Source: Dromiciops gliroides (Eukaryota; Chordata; Mammalia; Microbiotheria; Microbiotheriidae). From it: a stretch of DNA of 64,000 nt. The first letter of the stretch is position 1. Each line of letters starts with the position of its first letter. The position numbers were made by a program, and so were the translations under genes. Shown here in pieces: positions 1 to 12,988 of this stretch. Below the pieces are notes generated by a model. It was not told the DNA's origin. It saw only the letters and a list, made by a program, of their open reading frames with translations, and did no database searches. The stretch lies in the NCBI RefSeq assembly GCF_019393635.1, contig NC_057866.1, positions 8,977,723 to 9,041,722 of the forward strand, read 5' to 3'.

Positions 1-65
1 GGATCATCAGGCTTTACCTTCGAGAGGGGGAAGGCTTGGTCTCCTGCACCTATCTGGAGCCAGCC

Positions 66-1479
66 AACGAGAGGATGGGAAGCACTCCTTCACCTGCCAT
101 CATCTAATCATTTAGAAAGCAAAACAATGAGTGAGAAGAGTGGCACAGCCTTCCACACTTCTGCAAATGTCTTCAGTGTCTGAGTTAATGGGGGGACTCT
201 CCAATCTGTTGCGATAGATTGCTTGAGCTGAAGTGTATGAAGAAAAGCTGGCCTCCCAGATAGGGAGCTGGACAACAGAGGCGTCTTTTATCAGACAAAC
301 AAGGGCTTAATACTCCTGGAAAACTGGTTTTAACCTTGAGCACAGGCCTTAGAGACCCTCCAGGACCCCCAGGCCACCTTTTCGAACTGCTGATCTCGAC
401 ATCCCCCAGGGAAGGAGCCAGGACAGACCCGGAGGCAGGTCAGCAGAGTCCAAGACGCGGGCTCTCCAGCTTAATCCTTACTCTTTTCAAAGCTTGGCCC
501 CCGGGAAGCTAAAGACTTGGCCTATTATGGTTCAAGTTATCAAATTGCAGGCTGGTAACCACAAGGGCTTTACCAGGTGAAAGCCAGCGGGCTCACACAG
601 TTTTGTAACAAGGTCCTTGGATTCCCAACTCCTTGCCAGGATGTCCCTAAATAGGAAATAATGTTGTTTTTTAAAAAATCATCTTAATTACAGTGTATTA
701 GGAGGAAAGAGGGGCGTCAGGTTCAGAGGCAGGAAGCCAAATACCAACTTCCTACTTCTTATCTGTTTCTCAGTCTGTAAAGTGAGCAACAAAACAGCAA
801 GACAGAACTCCCCCAAAAGGAGGAAAAGCCCAAACCCACAGGGCCGACATCAAGGGCAGCCAATGGGGCAGATCACTGTCTTTGGGCTAATTAACTGTAA
901 CAGGACCCACAATCTAGCCCCGCCCAAGATATGCAAAGTGGGGGGCCCTCCCTCTACCCACACTCGGGGAGCCTGGGGGATTCTGAGGGGCAGTGAAAGA
1001 GTGAGCTGGGCAGGCTGTGGCCATGCTAGGGAGGGCAAAGGCCTAAGGAGGACGAGCCAGCTTTCCATTCCAATGACCCATCTCTTCCAGTGTTCCTCCC
1101 CAGCAGAGGGTCAGAAGCTTCATCTGGAGCATTCATCACTTGTCAAATACCCAGGAGAGCTGCAGGTCTCTGCCCAGGGCCAGGCCCAGGGGCTTACAGA
1201 TCTTCCTCTAAAGATGCTTCTCTCTACCTTGGGGATCCCCCGAGGATGGCTTTTGGAAACTGCCTCACATCCGCAGCTGGGACCTTTAACCTTAGAAGAG
1301 CTAACCAGGAACTTTGCACAGTATTCCCTTTTTGATAACGGGGCCCAAGGCAAAGCCCTTGAGCCCTGATGCTAAATAAAGCTCATGATATCTTCTCCTC
1401 CATATTGTCCCGGGCAAAGATTTCACAACCCCCACCTCCTCAGCCTATTACTCTCTATTTACATGATGTCATCCAAATC
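66..1479. other. Intronic stretch without recognised elements
   Basis: No SINE, LINE or LTR signature seen. The open frame at 782-1369 has no recognisable domain, no splice context and no similarity I know. Confidence 0.4.
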
Positions 1480-1495
1480 AAGAATAACTGACATT

Positions 1496-1651
1496 GGGGC
1501 AGTGAGGTGGCCCAGTGGATAGAGCGCCAGCCCGGGAGTCAGGAGGACCTGAGTTCAAATCTGACCTCTGAAACTTAACACTTACTAGCTGTGTGACCCT
1601 GGGCAAGTCACTTAACCCCAATTGCCTCACCAAGGAAAAGAAAAGAAAAGA
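1496..1651 (+). repeat. MAR1/WSINE-type SINE
   Basis: A tRNA-derived head with A and B boxes (GTGGATAGAGCGCC; GAGTTCAAATC), then the GTGTGACCCTGGGCAAGTCAC core and an A-rich tail. A 14-base target duplication (AAGAATAAC[T/G]GACA) lies at 1,480-1,493 and 1,652-1,665. Confidence 0.93.
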
Positions 1652-1746
1652 AAGAATAACGGACACTTAAATATCGTGGTGAAGGAAGTCCTTTGCATCA
1701 TTAAGTCATGGGGCCAGGACAACCTTCAGAGCCAGCCTCCACTACA

Positions 1747-1905
1747 GGGCAGCTCGATGGTGCAGTGGACAGAACTGAACCTCGAGTCCCAAAGCCTGTG
1801 GTCCATACTTACCAACTACTGTGTGACCCTGGCAAGCCACTTAGCCTCCTTCTGCCTCAGTTTCCTCCTCTGTAAGATGAGGACAATGACATCAGATAAA
1901 GCCGG
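1747..1905 (+). repeat. Diverged tRNA-derived SINE (long form)
   Basis: An older copy with the CTGTAAGATGAGG tail seen in MIR-like and RTE-tailed marsupial SINEs. No clear target duplication. Confidence 0.75.
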
Positions 1906-2944
1906 CTAGTCCGGCTTCACAGACAAGGTTCAAAGAGGAGTGTCACATGCTAGCTTCCTGTACTGTGCCTGCACATGCTCCTTCTTGACAGGCTGTCTTT
2001 TCCCTAAGAACGGAAGGTCCTTTTCCTTCTCTTTTTATATTCCTAGGCCATGAACACTCACTTAATAAATGCTAATTGATTCCTAACTCCATGCAGTTAG
2101 GCTGGCTCCAGGAAGCAAAGGGGAAAACCAGTTAGTCAGTCAATAAACATTCATTAAGAGCCTAAGTCAGTCATACATAAGCACTTGTTATGAAAGGACC
2201 GACTGCATGCCAGGCACCCTGCTGAGGGAGACAACCAGCAAGCACAGATGCAGACAGATGTAGGAAAGGCTCTGGAATTCAGGGGGGCTAGGAAGGGCTT
2301 CCTGGAGGAGGTGGGGTTTAGCACCCCAGGCACAGGGCACAGCCAGTGAAGATGCCACACGGCAGGAGAAGTAGTGTCAACAACGTCACAGAAGGCGGCA
2401 TCACTGGATCACCACCCCACAGCATGAGGCCCATCAGGATCCTGGCCTGGACGCTGGGAAGGACCTGAGATCTAGCTTGGATAGTCCAGCCTCCCCCATA
2501 GGACAGATGAGAACACTCAGGCCCAGAGAGAAAGTGACTCGCCCAAGGTCACAAAAGCCATCAGAAGTATGTCTGGGCTTGACCCATCCTCCACTAAGGG
2601 AAGCCCTGTGCTCCTTCCAGCTACTCAGGCCCTGATTTAGCACCTAGCCCACTGCTGGGACCTAAACAGAAAGACTGAGATGGGCCTGCCTTCAAGAAGT
2701 GTAGCATCTAATGGAGGGAAAGAGCACACAAAAGAAAGTTCAGCTACAACTCACTGGGGGCGCAGAGGGACCCAGAGGCAAGGGCAGAGGGGAAGGCCTG
2801 GGGGGGGCGAGGGGGTTCACCTCACCAGATAGAACAGATATGATGACTCCATCTCATCCAAGGCAAGTGGGAGCAAACATGTAGTTCCTGCTGCCTATAA
2901 AGGCTGCGCATGCTAAATGCAAGGGCATCCCCTGACCTACTGTT

Positions 2945-3120
2945 GTGCACTTGTGTCGGCTCTCCACGACCCCATTTGGGGTTTTCTTGGCAAAGTACTG
3001 GCGTGGTCTGCTATGGCCTGCTCCAGCTCGTTTTACAGATGGGAAAACTGAGGCAAAGAGGGGAAAGTGTCTGAGGCTGGATCTGAACTCAGGAAGGGGG
3101 TTTCCCCAACTCCGGGCCCA
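2945..3120 (-). repeat. RTE-tailed SINE fragment, reverse orientation
   Basis: Contains the CCACGACCCCATTTGGGGTT and TTTACAGATGGGAAAACTG blocks seen in the long SINE at 13.5 kb. Old and partial. Confidence 0.65.
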
Positions 3121-4019
3121 GCTGCCTTTACAGAGTCCTATGACACTTCCGGCAAGGGGCCAGGACCTGTAGGGAATGGAAGTGGGCTAAGATCAGGCTG
3201 CGGACTTCATGAAGCTCACCCACTGCAATGGGCTTTGGGTTCCATGACTCTTCTCAAACTGCCACCTCCAAGGCCACTTCTTGCACCTCCAAACCTCTCA
3301 GACACCCCCACCTAGATGTCCTGTAGACTGAGAACATCTTAGAGGCAAATCTGAAACCTGACACGCCCCAAACCTTCCCCTCTTCCTACCTCTCACTGTC
3401 GCAATTGCCCTCTGTGGCCCAAAGGCTCACAACCTACTTGTCATTCGCGACCCCTCATGTTCTCATCTTTATCTGCTGCCAAGTCCTTGGGATCTCGCCT
3501 TGCTAACGTCCCTGTCCCACACACCCCGTCCTCTGACAAGGCCACCACTGTCCTCATCAACTCACATCTGGCCTTGTGCAGTAGCTCTGGGGTGGGCACT
3601 AAGCCGTCCCCCACCGTTCAATGGGCGCCAGTGCTACCATTAGCTCTGGGAGCAAACATAAAATGAGTTCAGGTTTATGAAGGACTTAGTATGTGCAAAG
3701 GCCTGAGTACACAAAGACAAAAGGGGGAGCTCCCATTGGAATCGGGGAGATGAGACATGTCAGTTTCAGCAGGGAGTTGGATAGAAAAATCCCATAAACT
3801 TGGGCTGGCTGCAGCAGCCAAGCAGGTGGTCAGGTCTCTTCTTTAATGTCATTTCCACTTATAAAATCATACCATCTCCTGATGCTGAACCGCCTGATGG
3901 GACCAAGGACTTTGGAGACAATTATTTCCTTGTCTGGGTCTCTGGTTGCTGTGGTGACAGTGCCTGCAGGAGCAGGTCAGGAGCACTCTATCCATTATGC
4001 CACCTAGCTGCCCCTAGCC

Positions 4020-4215
4020 CCATTTTTGTAAGTTTTTCTATTCTTAATTAAAATGTATATGATGTATTTATCTTTATGATAGATGATATCATGTATATTT
4101 TGTGAATAACTTACAATAAAATACAAAAACCATCCTTGGCTTATGGATGACATAAAAACAGGTGGTGGGCCAGATCTGGCCCTCTGGTTACAGCCTGCAG
4201 ACCTCACCCAATAGA
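4020..4215. repeat. Possible hAT-type DNA transposon remnant
   Basis: The string GGGCCAGATCTGGCCCTCTG followed by GTTACAGCCTGCAGACC resembles the ends of mammalian Charlie/MER5-like elements. Identification is tentative. Confidence 0.35.
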
Positions 4216-5581
4216 AAGCCTTTCCTCCTCCCTTAGTTGTTAATATTTTCTACCTCTGAAATGAACTTTTATTCTTAATCTGTTTAGATCATATTCGCCC
4301 CAGAGAACGGTCATAAGCAACTTGAGAGGGAGAGAAGAGTATTTTGGTTTTGTCTCTAATTAGACCAAACTCTTTTAACTGACTCTTGATCTCCTCAGTG
4401 CAGGTGCCTGGCATGCTGGGGCTTCCACAAACAGGAGCCCCCGAAGGACCACCCTAGAGGAAGTCCCACTTCTACCTGCACTCATCTTCCACCACTGTGG
4501 CAAACACGTTTGGCAAGCTCACCTCCTTGTTTTATGCCTCTCTTAAAAAATAAAATAACCAGAGGGTCATCTGATCAAGTTCTCTATTGCTGTCCCTTTT
4601 CTTAGAACCTCAGAGAATTTTAACGTTTGCAAGGCAGAAATTCTGCTTAAGGAGAGCCTTTAATATGGCATTTTTTCCCCTACTGAATTGGGAGGCTTTA
4701 TCGATATCTATTTTATTTTTCTATCACCAAACGTCCTAATAGATGCCTCCCCTACTCAGAGAGCCATCCTTATAGCAAATGTCTTGGGGCACTGGCCATG
4801 GAGCTCAGTCCTTATCAGCACTGAGCACCACTGAAGCAATGGCCCGTGTGGCCAAAGAGGCACATACGGAAGTGTGTCGGAGAGATCTGGCCATCTGACT
4901 ACAGGGGAAGCAGAGACCTTTTGGGCTATGGCTGCCTAGCCAGAACTTTGCAGGGTGGGGGACACTGAAAAGGCACCAGTCAGCCTTCGCCTTCCCCTTC
5001 CCCTTCCCCGCACCTGACGGGCATTCCATCAGGAGATGAGAGAGTCAATGCTATGAAGGCAGAGAATGCCAGGTTCTTCTGTCAGGATTTTCTCCATTTA
5101 GGTAAAAGAGATCGGCCAAAGCCAAGACGACTTTTGCAGCATTGTGGCCTTTGGGACTCAGTCCTGACATAGCTGAGACCACTGCAGTGGCTCCTACAGT
5201 GCAAGCACTAGTGACATGTTAGGAAGTGAGCCTGCTGGCATCAACGCTCTGTAGGAATTACTGTGCTAAGTCTCGGGAAGTAGGGAAATAGGCTGGAGAA
5301 GAGTATGAGAGTAGGCTATGTGGAAATGCTTCTGTTTGCTATTTCTTTGAAGTAAATAACCTTTATAAAAAATAACTATTGAAAATTGGCCAAATGAAAT
5401 CGGGACATTAATCACCAGCACCTAACAGTGGGGGAACCATGCCACACCAGAACAGAAGATGAACTGTTGGCCTTAGAGGAAGACACCAAAATCCCTCAAG
5501 GGTACCTACCCCACAACCCCAAGGGAAAGTGAGGCCAGAGTGCTTACTAGAAAAGAATTGTTTTTTAAAAGAGGGAAAAAA

Positions 5582-5722
5582 GGGGCAGCTAGGTGGCACA
5601 ATGGATAAAGCACTGGCCCTAGATTCAGGACCTGAGTTCAAATCAGGCCTAAGACACTTGACAATTACTAGCTGTATGACCCTGGGCAAGTCACTTAACC
5701 CCAATTGCCTCACAAAAAAAAA
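5582..5722 (+). repeat. MAR1/WSINE-type SINE
   Basis: Full head and core (GGGGCAGCTAGGTGGCAC, CCTGGGCAAGTCACTTAACC) with an A-rich tail. Confidence 0.92.
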
Positions 5723-5859
5723 TGGGGAGGGGTAGTTTGGCTAAACTAACAAAGACATCAGTCTAGAATAGTTTTCCAAATTCATAGGTAATCCCCTATT
5801 TCTGAAAAGAGGGCATGAAAGTGTAGTCTAATGCCTCTTCTATTTTGTTACTTTTGTCC

Positions 5860-7440
5860 CCAAAATTTATTTAAGCAGCATTATGAAATCATTCTTGTTT
5901 CTCTTAATTCCTCATATTTGTCCTTTCTTATGATACAATAATAATCTATTACACCACAACTCTGTGTAGCTAATTGCCAATTGAAAGACTGCCAATTTCT
6001 TTCCCTTTTTTTTTTTGTTACCACAAAAACTGCAGTTTTTATGGTATGTACATAACATATATTTTGGTAGACATGTGATCTTTATTTCTGTCTGATACTT
6101 TTATGGTTTAAGCCTAGTAATGGGATTAAAGGACCAAAAGATATAAATGGTTTAGTGAATTTTTTTTTACATAATTCCAAATCCTTTTCTACATTTTTTG
6201 TTTGTTTTTTGGTGTGTTTTTTTTTGGCGAGGCAATGAGAGTTAAGTGACTTGCCCAGGGTCACACAGCTAGCAAGTGTCAAGTGTCTGAGGCTGGATTT
6301 GAACTCAGGTCCTCCTGAATCCAGGGCCAGTTCTTTATCCACTGTGCCACTAGCTGCCCCCTCTACTTTTTTAATAAACATTTTTATTTAAAGTTTTGAG
6401 TTCCAAATTCTATCCCTCCTCCCCCTCTTCCCTCCTTGAAGCACTGAGCAATCAGATATAGGTTATATACGTGCAATTATGTAAAACATTTCCATTTTAT
6501 TTAGTACAAGAAGACTCGAATAAAAGAAAAAATGAAAAAGGAAGCAAAAAATAGCATGCTTTAGTCTGTATTAAATCAATATCAGTTCTTTCCTTGAAGG
6601 TGGATATTATGCTCCATCACTAGTCCTTTGGGACTGTCTTGGATCACTGTATTGCTGAGAATACTGAAGTCATGCACAGTTCTTCATCAAACAATGCTGC
6701 TGTTACTGTGTATCATGTTCTGGTTCTGCTCACTTCACTACACATTAGTTCATTTAAGTCTTTCCAGGACTTAATCATCCTGTCATTTCTTATAGCACAA
6801 AAATATTCCATCACAATCATATACTACAGCTTGTTTAGTCATTACCCAATTGATGGACATCCCTTTGTTTTCCAATTCTTAGCCACCACAAAAAGAGCTG
6901 CTATCAATATTTTTGTACAAATAGGTCTTTTTCTCTTTTGGGGGATATCAACCTAGCAGTGGTATTGCTGGATCAAAGGGCCTGCACAGTTTTACAGCCC
7001 TTTGGGCATAGTTTCAAATTGCACTCTAGAATGGTTGGATCAGTTCAAAACTCCACCAGCAGTGGATTAGAGTCACAGTTTCCCCACATCCCCTCCAACA
7101 TCCAATGTTGTTTTTTTTCTGTCATATTAGCCACTTGGATATGGGTGAAGTGATACCTCAGAGTTGCTTTAATTTGCATTTCTCTGAGCAACAGCCGATT
7201 TCACACCTCTTATTCTAGTCTAGGCTTGGCCATGGCATTCGTTTTCCATTTTTTGTTGTTCTTTCCATTTACACTGTGATCATTGTGAATAAAATATTCT
7301 TGGTTCTATTTATTTGTCAGCACCAGTTCATGCATGTCTTCTGAGACTTCTTTGAATCCTTCATGTCCCTTCTTTCTTAGGGTACAGTAATATTCCATTA
7401 TATTCAGGTACCACAATCTACTTAGCTATCATATAATCAC
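5860..7440 (-). mobile_element. Cluster of L1 3'-end fragments, interrupted by a SINE
   Basis: Reverse-oriented 3' parts of marsupial-type L1. The order TTGATGGACATCCCTTTG, CACCACAAAAAGAGCTGCTA, TGGTATTGCTGGATCAAAGG, CTTTAATTTGCATTTCTCTG is characteristic. More than one copy is present: an older piece at 5,920-6,200, a main 3' end at 6,362-7,200, and another old piece at 7,290-7,440. The largest open frame in it (105 codons) has no coding meaning. Confidence 0.75.
6206..6360 (-). repeat. MAR1/WSINE-type SINE
   Basis: A reverse-oriented copy with a T-rich start and the CTAGCTGCCCC end, inserted between L1 fragments. Flanks TCTACATTTTTT / TCTACTTTTTT look like the target duplication. Confidence 0.9.
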
Positions 7441-8177
7441 CAAGAAGCACAGAAGGTTCTTGTAGTCTCAGTACCTTCCTGCCAAGTGTATAGCAATAAA
7501 GACATGGTTTGCTCTCAAAGATCCTTTGCAAAGAACTGCCTGTTCCCTTCTCATTCTGTCAGTCAACTTCACCTCTGGGTGGCTTTTGTGGAAGCAACCC
7601 CTGACTTTACTCAGCACTGATAATGATGATGACTTTTCACGGGATCACGGATTCAGAGTTGGGAGGGACTGAGCTTTTCGTCATCCTCCCAAATTCCGAA
7701 GTCTTGATAATCGATTCCTCAATGCTGCCTCTAGTGTGTGACTCCTCTGGATATGCTCAATTAGCTCGAACGGGTCTTCTCAGTGATGACCTCTCCACTA
7801 CCACACACAGTACATGGGGGGCCGTGGTAGTAAGGGTCCTGCTGGGATAGATCCATTGTTACCAATGGTGAAAAAGGAAATCTTGACAGGTCTTTTTTTG
7901 CTTTTCTTCTGTCACAGAAAAGCTTCTTTAGCTTCACCACTAGATGCTCTCTCGCTTACATGAGTCTCATGACAAAGTTTCTGTGAACTTGTTTTCAAAA
8001 TGAGTTTATATTCAAAACCAGAGGTTCCTATTCAGGGATCCTCTATGACGGTATAAGATATTCATGCTAAAAATTCTTTAATGATCCTTAAATGGCAAAT
8101 AATTGTCCCATTATGTTACAAATATATTTTCCCTCTCTGACAGCAAGCATGGACGTGTCTGAAATATTATAGGTTTA
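7441..8177. other. Intronic stretch without recognised elements
   Basis: Between the L1 cluster and the next SINE. No repeat, splice signal or coding pattern that I can name. Confidence 0.35.
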
Positions 8178-8328
8178 GGGGGCAGCTAGGTGGTGCAGTA
8201 GATGAAGCACCGGCCTTGGATTCAGAAAGACCTGAATTCGAATCCGGCCTAAAACACTCGACACTTACTACCTGTGAGACCCTGGCAAGTCACTTAACCC
8301 TCACTGCCCCACCCCACCCCCCAAAAAA
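8178..8328 (+). repeat. MAR1/WSINE-type SINE
   Basis: Full-length copy; the flank ATATAGGTTT after the tail repeats the left flank (ATTATAGGTTTA) with small changes. Confidence 0.9.
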
Positions 8329-8457
8329 GATATATAGGTTTGTTTCTGCAGTGATTCAAAAGCATCATGATGATTTAGTCCAATGTTTTGTTGTTTCTGA
8401 AGTGATCACATCAAACTCTAAGTGCCACTAATAAAACCTAATCTAACCTAAACTTTT

Positions 8458-8601
8458 TTTTTTTGGTGCGGGGCAATGGGGGTTAAGTGACTTGCCCAGG
8501 GCCACACAGCTAGTAAGTGTCAAGTGTCTGAGGCCGGATTTGAACTCAGGTACTCCTGAATCCAGGGCCAGTGCTTTATCCACTGTATCACCTAGCTGCT
8601 C
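8458..8601 (-). repeat. MAR1/WSINE-type SINE
   Basis: Reverse-oriented, with a perfect 15-base target duplication CTAACCTAAACTTTT at 8,443-8,457 and 8,602-8,616. Confidence 0.93.
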
Positions 8602-8619
8602 CTAACCTAAACTTTTAAT

Positions 8620-9241
8620 CTAAGCTTTTTACAATTTCTCAACTTGCCATCAAATTGTTTCCAAACCACCACAAGGGCTTGAAGCACAATGATTTCCGAA
8701 GAACCCTCATTTGGGTTCTGTGCACTTCACTAAAGATGATCCCTCATTCCCCTCCTGTAATGTACTTCACATGATCAAAATGTTGGCAATGCTTATGCTC
8801 TTGTATCACAAGACCACTGTGCTGTCTGAAGACCACTGTGGTCACTGGGCATGAGTATCACAAGCTATGCTGAAACCAACACAGAGATGCTCTGCAGAAG
8901 TAAATCTTACATTGCTTCTTCTTGTAGTATTAAGGGGTGCTGCCTGATTAAATTTATCCCCTATTTATGTTATTCTTCTATATGGAAAATTTTCAAATGA
9001 TCTGGTGAACAACACTGGTCACTCATTCACAGCAGAGTTTCTGTGACGTTATAATTCACGTGCCATTGGGAGAAAATAAACAATAAACCCTTAAGGAATA
9101 AATCTAAAAGAATATTCAGTAATATATTAAATTACTCTGGGGGTACCCATCTTTTTTTGTTTGTATTAGTGGGCCTGTTATCAATCTTTACCAATGTGTT
9201 TGATGTAAAACCCCTGAACTGTTTTAATTTGCAATTACTTT
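8620..9241. other. Intronic stretch without recognised elements
   Basis: AT-rich sequence with no repeat or gene I can identify. Confidence 0.35.
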
Positions 9242-9383
9242 GGGGCAGCTAGGTGGTACAGTGGATAGAGCACCGGCCCTGGATTCAGGAGGACCTGAGT
9301 TTAAATCTAGCCTCAGACACTTAGCACTTAGTAGTTGTGTGACCCTGGGCAAGTCACTTAACCCCAATTGCTTCACTTAAAAA
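9242..9383 (+). repeat. MAR1/WSINE-type SINE
   Basis: Full-length copy with target duplication AATTTGCAATTA on both sides. Confidence 0.92.
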
Positions 9384-9474
9384 ACAATTTGCAATTATTT
9401 TATTGGTAATCATTTGAAATAATTTTATATGAGAGCTGGTTTGTACTTCCTACTTCACTTGGTGATCTTCTCAC

Positions 9475-10415
9475 CATCCCTATGCTGATTGTTCTCAAAT
9501 ATACCTATGCTGCCCCAGTCTCTCTGCTGACCTCCAGACTTTCAGATATTTCAGTAGACATCTGAAAGCACAACATGTCCAAAAAGAATTCATTATCCTT
9601 CCCTCTGAGCCCTCCCTTTCCCTCGCCTTCCCTATTACTGTAAAGGGCACCATCATCCTTCCCATCTTTCAGGCTCACAATCTAGCAGCAGCATCCACTA
9701 TTCCTCAAGATTCTCCCCCACTGCCATCTAATCAGTTGCCAAGGCCTGTCCATTTTACCTTCCCAGCGTCTCTTGAACACTGCCCCTTCTCTACTCTAAC
9801 ACTGTCCCCACCCTGATGCATGCTCTGTCACCTCACACTGGGGGATTGGCCTGCCTTGAGTCCGCTCGCAACTCCATTCGGCCACCCACGTGACTTTCCT
9901 TTACTCAGGTTTGAGCCTGCCATGTCCCTATCAATAAAACTCCAGGGGCTCCCTATTGCCTCTATCATCAAATCAAAGTGCTCTGTTTGGCACGTCAAGG
10001 CCCTTCCTAACCTGGCCCTCTCCTCCCTTTTCAGGCTTCTTGCACCTTGCTCCACAAAACATCCTCTTCTACCCAGTGACACCGGCCCCCTGGCTGTTCA
10101 CAACAACATCCCTCCCCCTCTCTCGACTCTGGTCAGTCTCTCCAGCCGTCCACCAGCGTGCTGGGAATGTCCTCCCTCTTCCACTTTGACAGCTGGCTTC
10201 CTTCCAATCCCAACTATCACATCCCAATTAAGATCAATCTCCGGGAAGCCTTCTGCAACCCCTCAATGCCTTTCACCTGTTACTTCCTTCCTGTTTATCT
10301 TTGCATCCATCTGTTTGTGAGCTCCTTGAAGGCAGGGACTATCTTCTGCCACTTTTTTATCACACCCCCCTCCTGCCCCAGTTTAGCACAGTGCCTAGCA
10401 CATAGTAGGGCCTTA
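9475..10415 (+). mobile_element. LINE L2 3' end
   Basis: A long, fairly complete L2 3' part: CCAAAAAGAATTCATTATCC, AATCAGTTGCCAAGGCCTGT, CTCCAGGGGCTCCCTATTGC, CTAACCTGGCCCTCTCCTCC, GAGCTCCTTGAAGGCAGGG and CAGTGCCTAGCACATAGTAG, in the order known from other mammals. The open frame at 9,820-10,320 is decayed L2 sequence, not a host gene. Age: ancient mammalian. Confidence 0.85.
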
Positions 10416-11638
10416 AAAGAAAAGAAACAAGAGAGATCCCAGGATCCAGATATCTGCAGGAGCTCACTCTTGGCCAAAAGAATAATGCTAATAATCTCTT
10501 GGTTTGCCTTAGAATTTCATCCTTCAAAAGGTAGAGGAACCAACGAGGAGGTAATTCTATTCTATCCTGTTTTGTTTTGTTTTGTAGGTAATTCTATTCT
10601 GAATCCCATTCTCACTAGTGGGGGGGAACTTGATTGCAGAGGCTAATAGGAGAGGCCCAGGAGGCTGGCTCCTCACTGCAGAAGCTGCTAAGGGGAAGCC
10701 TGGCCAATCGTAACTGGTATGAAAGAGAAGACTTGGATTCTAATCACTAAGGGGCAGCTAGGTCACTTCCCTTCCATTAACCCTGGCCAAAATGATCTTC
10801 GGTATTCTTTCTAAAAACATGAAAACCATCCCTAGGAGCAGCTCAGTACAGAAGGCAATGCAGCAGGTGGCCCATAATTCCCCTAATATGATAAATGGGC
10901 CCTCCCCGCAATTCTGCCACTTGGGTCAAATGCAAGGGTGAGCAAAGTTACCAGGCACTCGGCAGAGGAACCTTATATTTTAATACTCCACTCTTGGGAT
11001 TAGCAAAGGGGAGAAGATGAATCTATAGCCCCACCAAACAAGCAAAATATTTGCATTTTCAAATCATAAGCGCCCAAGGCCCAGCCCAGCTTCCTCCCAG
11101 CAGAGGCTGCAATAAGGCAATTACAGCCCTGGGGAGAAAGAAAAAAGAGAGAGAAAGCCACATTTCCTTCCGGTTTGTGCAACAGCCAGGGGTGGGAGAT
11201 AGATTTACATAACAAACCAATTTGCAAAATTCTGAGCTAATCCTGGTCACCCCAGGGATGAGGCCAGAACAAATAGCTTTGGAAATATGGGGAGCAGAGG
11301 AGAAAAGGCAGAAAAGGTGAAGAGTGACTGTCCTGCAACTATACAAGCAGAGAGAAGCAGCACTAAGAGGAAATGGGGGGGGGGTTACAGGGGAAGGGGA
11401 AGGGACTAGTACCATTCCATGGAGGAAGGGCAGGGTTAAAGGGGTGGTGGGGGGAGACACAGAGAGAGAGAGAGAGAGAGCAAGAGAGAGGGAGCGAGAG
11501 CACAGTAAGGCTCAGCTCAGCTGGGGGGCCTGCCGGTCCTGTCCTGTCCTGTCCATCAGGGTTACCACACTGAACACCTGCAGCCCTGCAGGAAAGGCCA
11601 AGAAATGTGTGATAAAGAGAACAATAAAAAGAAATACC
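10416..11638. other. Intronic stretch with simple repeats only
   Basis: Includes a short (AG)n run at about 11,459-11,490 and CCTGT repeats at about 11,538-11,553. No gene seen. Confidence 0.5.
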
Positions 11639-11790
11639 GGGGCAGCTAGGTGGCGCAGTGGATAGAGCACCGGCCCTGGATTCAGGAGGACCTGAGTTCA
11701 AATCCGGCCTGAGACACTTGACACTTACTAGCTGTGTGACCCTGGGCAAGTCACTTAACCCCAATTGTCCCGGGAAAAAAAAAAAAAAAA
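11639..11790 (+). repeat. MAR1/WSINE-type SINE
   Basis: Near-consensus copy, with a 16-base poly(A) tail. Confidence 0.93.
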
Positions 11791-12126
11791 GACTGCAGAG
11801 GGGGCCAATGCTGCTCCTCCAGATGATTAGAGAAGACCTGAACGATTACTCAAATGAGCTTCCATGTGTACCCGGGGCTATTTAAAAGATCACTTGGTAT
11901 TTCCTGTGCCCAAGCCGTCAAAGTGCCAACAGGTCCAGCTGGTCAAACCCAGACAGGTTTATTTAGCACAAGGATGACCTGGTACTGCTGGGGCAACAGT
12001 AATCTCAGAGTCATAACCCACTGAATGAACTGTGACACTGAAGTAGCTAGAGATTTCACACGTTAAAAATGGCCTAAGGAATTAAAATTCATCAGCAGAG
12101 TATTACTGCTGGCTGACAACTTCCTC

Positions 12127-12270
12127 TTTTTTTGTGTGTGGGGCAACGAGGATTAAGTGACTTGCCCAGGGTCACACAGCTAGTAGTGTCAAGTGTCTTA
12201 GGCCACATTTGAATTCAGGTCCTCCTGAATCAAGGGGCGGTGCTTTATCCACTGTGCCACCTGGCTGCCT
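12127..12270 (-). repeat. MAR1/WSINE-type SINE (first of an adjacent pair)
   Basis: Reverse-oriented copy ending CACCTGGCTGCC, 10-15 bases from the next copy in the same orientation. Confidence 0.9.
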
Positions 12271-12284
12271 CATCCAATCACTTC

Positions 12285-12440
12285 TTTTTGTTGGTTTTTT
12301 GTTTTGGTGAGGCAATCGGGGTTAAGTGACTTGCCCAGGTCACTCAGCTAGTAAGTGGCAAGTGTCTTAGGCTGAATTTGAACTCAGGTCCTCCTGACTC
12401 CAGGGCTGGTGCTCTATCCACTGCTCGACCTAGCTGCCCC
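12285..12440 (-). repeat. MAR1/WSINE-type SINE (second of the pair)
   Basis: Reverse-oriented, with flanking duplication CCAATCACTTCTT on both sides, showing an independent insertion next to the previous copy. Confidence 0.92.
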
Positions 12441-12837
12441 ACCCCCAATCACTTCTTAATGGAAAACAGCACACTTTCGCTGAACCCCATGATTTGGTGT
12501 CCAGAATAGGCAAACTTGGCACTGTCATTCCTGCTAAGAAATAGCAAAGTCCTGGGGCACACCAAGCTTGGAAGCACTAGCTGGGGAGAGGGCAGTTTTT
12601 CTAAGGCTCAAAGGAAAGTAAAGATGGCCCAAAAGGCTGGGGCTCTGAAGAGGAGCTTGGGAAGCTGCAGAATCTTTGCCCCCCCCTCATTCCAACAATG
12701 GGGGTTGTAGGTTTAGGTGGGGCCCAGAAGCCCCGGGCTTCAACCCAACTGCAGGTGTCCTAGGTATGTGGGCTGGTAGAAAAATTTGAAAAATACTGGC
12801 CCAGAGAACGAATAAAATATTTCAAAAGAATTTCATG

Positions 12838-12988
12838 GGGGCAGCTAGGTGGCGCAGTGGATATAGCACCGGCCCTGGAGTCAGGAGGACCTGAGTTCAA
12901 ATCCAGCCTCAGACACTTAACAATTATTAGCTGTGCGACCCTGGGCAAATCACTTAACCCCCCAATTGCCTCACCAAAAAAAAGAAAA
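12838..12988 (+). repeat. MAR1/WSINE-type SINE
   Basis: Full-length copy with target duplication AAAAGAATTTCATG on both sides. Confidence 0.93.

Noticed and set aside
782-1369. A 195-codon plus-strand frame near the window start
   Set aside because: No recognisable domain, no splice or promoter context, and in an intronic region; a chance frame.
9820-10320. A 166-codon frame
   Set aside because: It lies in an ancient L2 3' part, which is non-coding in this frame.
11363-11764. Recurrent peptides of the LGLSDLPRVTQLVSVKCLRP and SGLRHLTLTSCVTLGKSLNP kinds in many frames
   Set aside because: They look like a conserved protein family but are translations of MAR1-type SINEs on the two strands.
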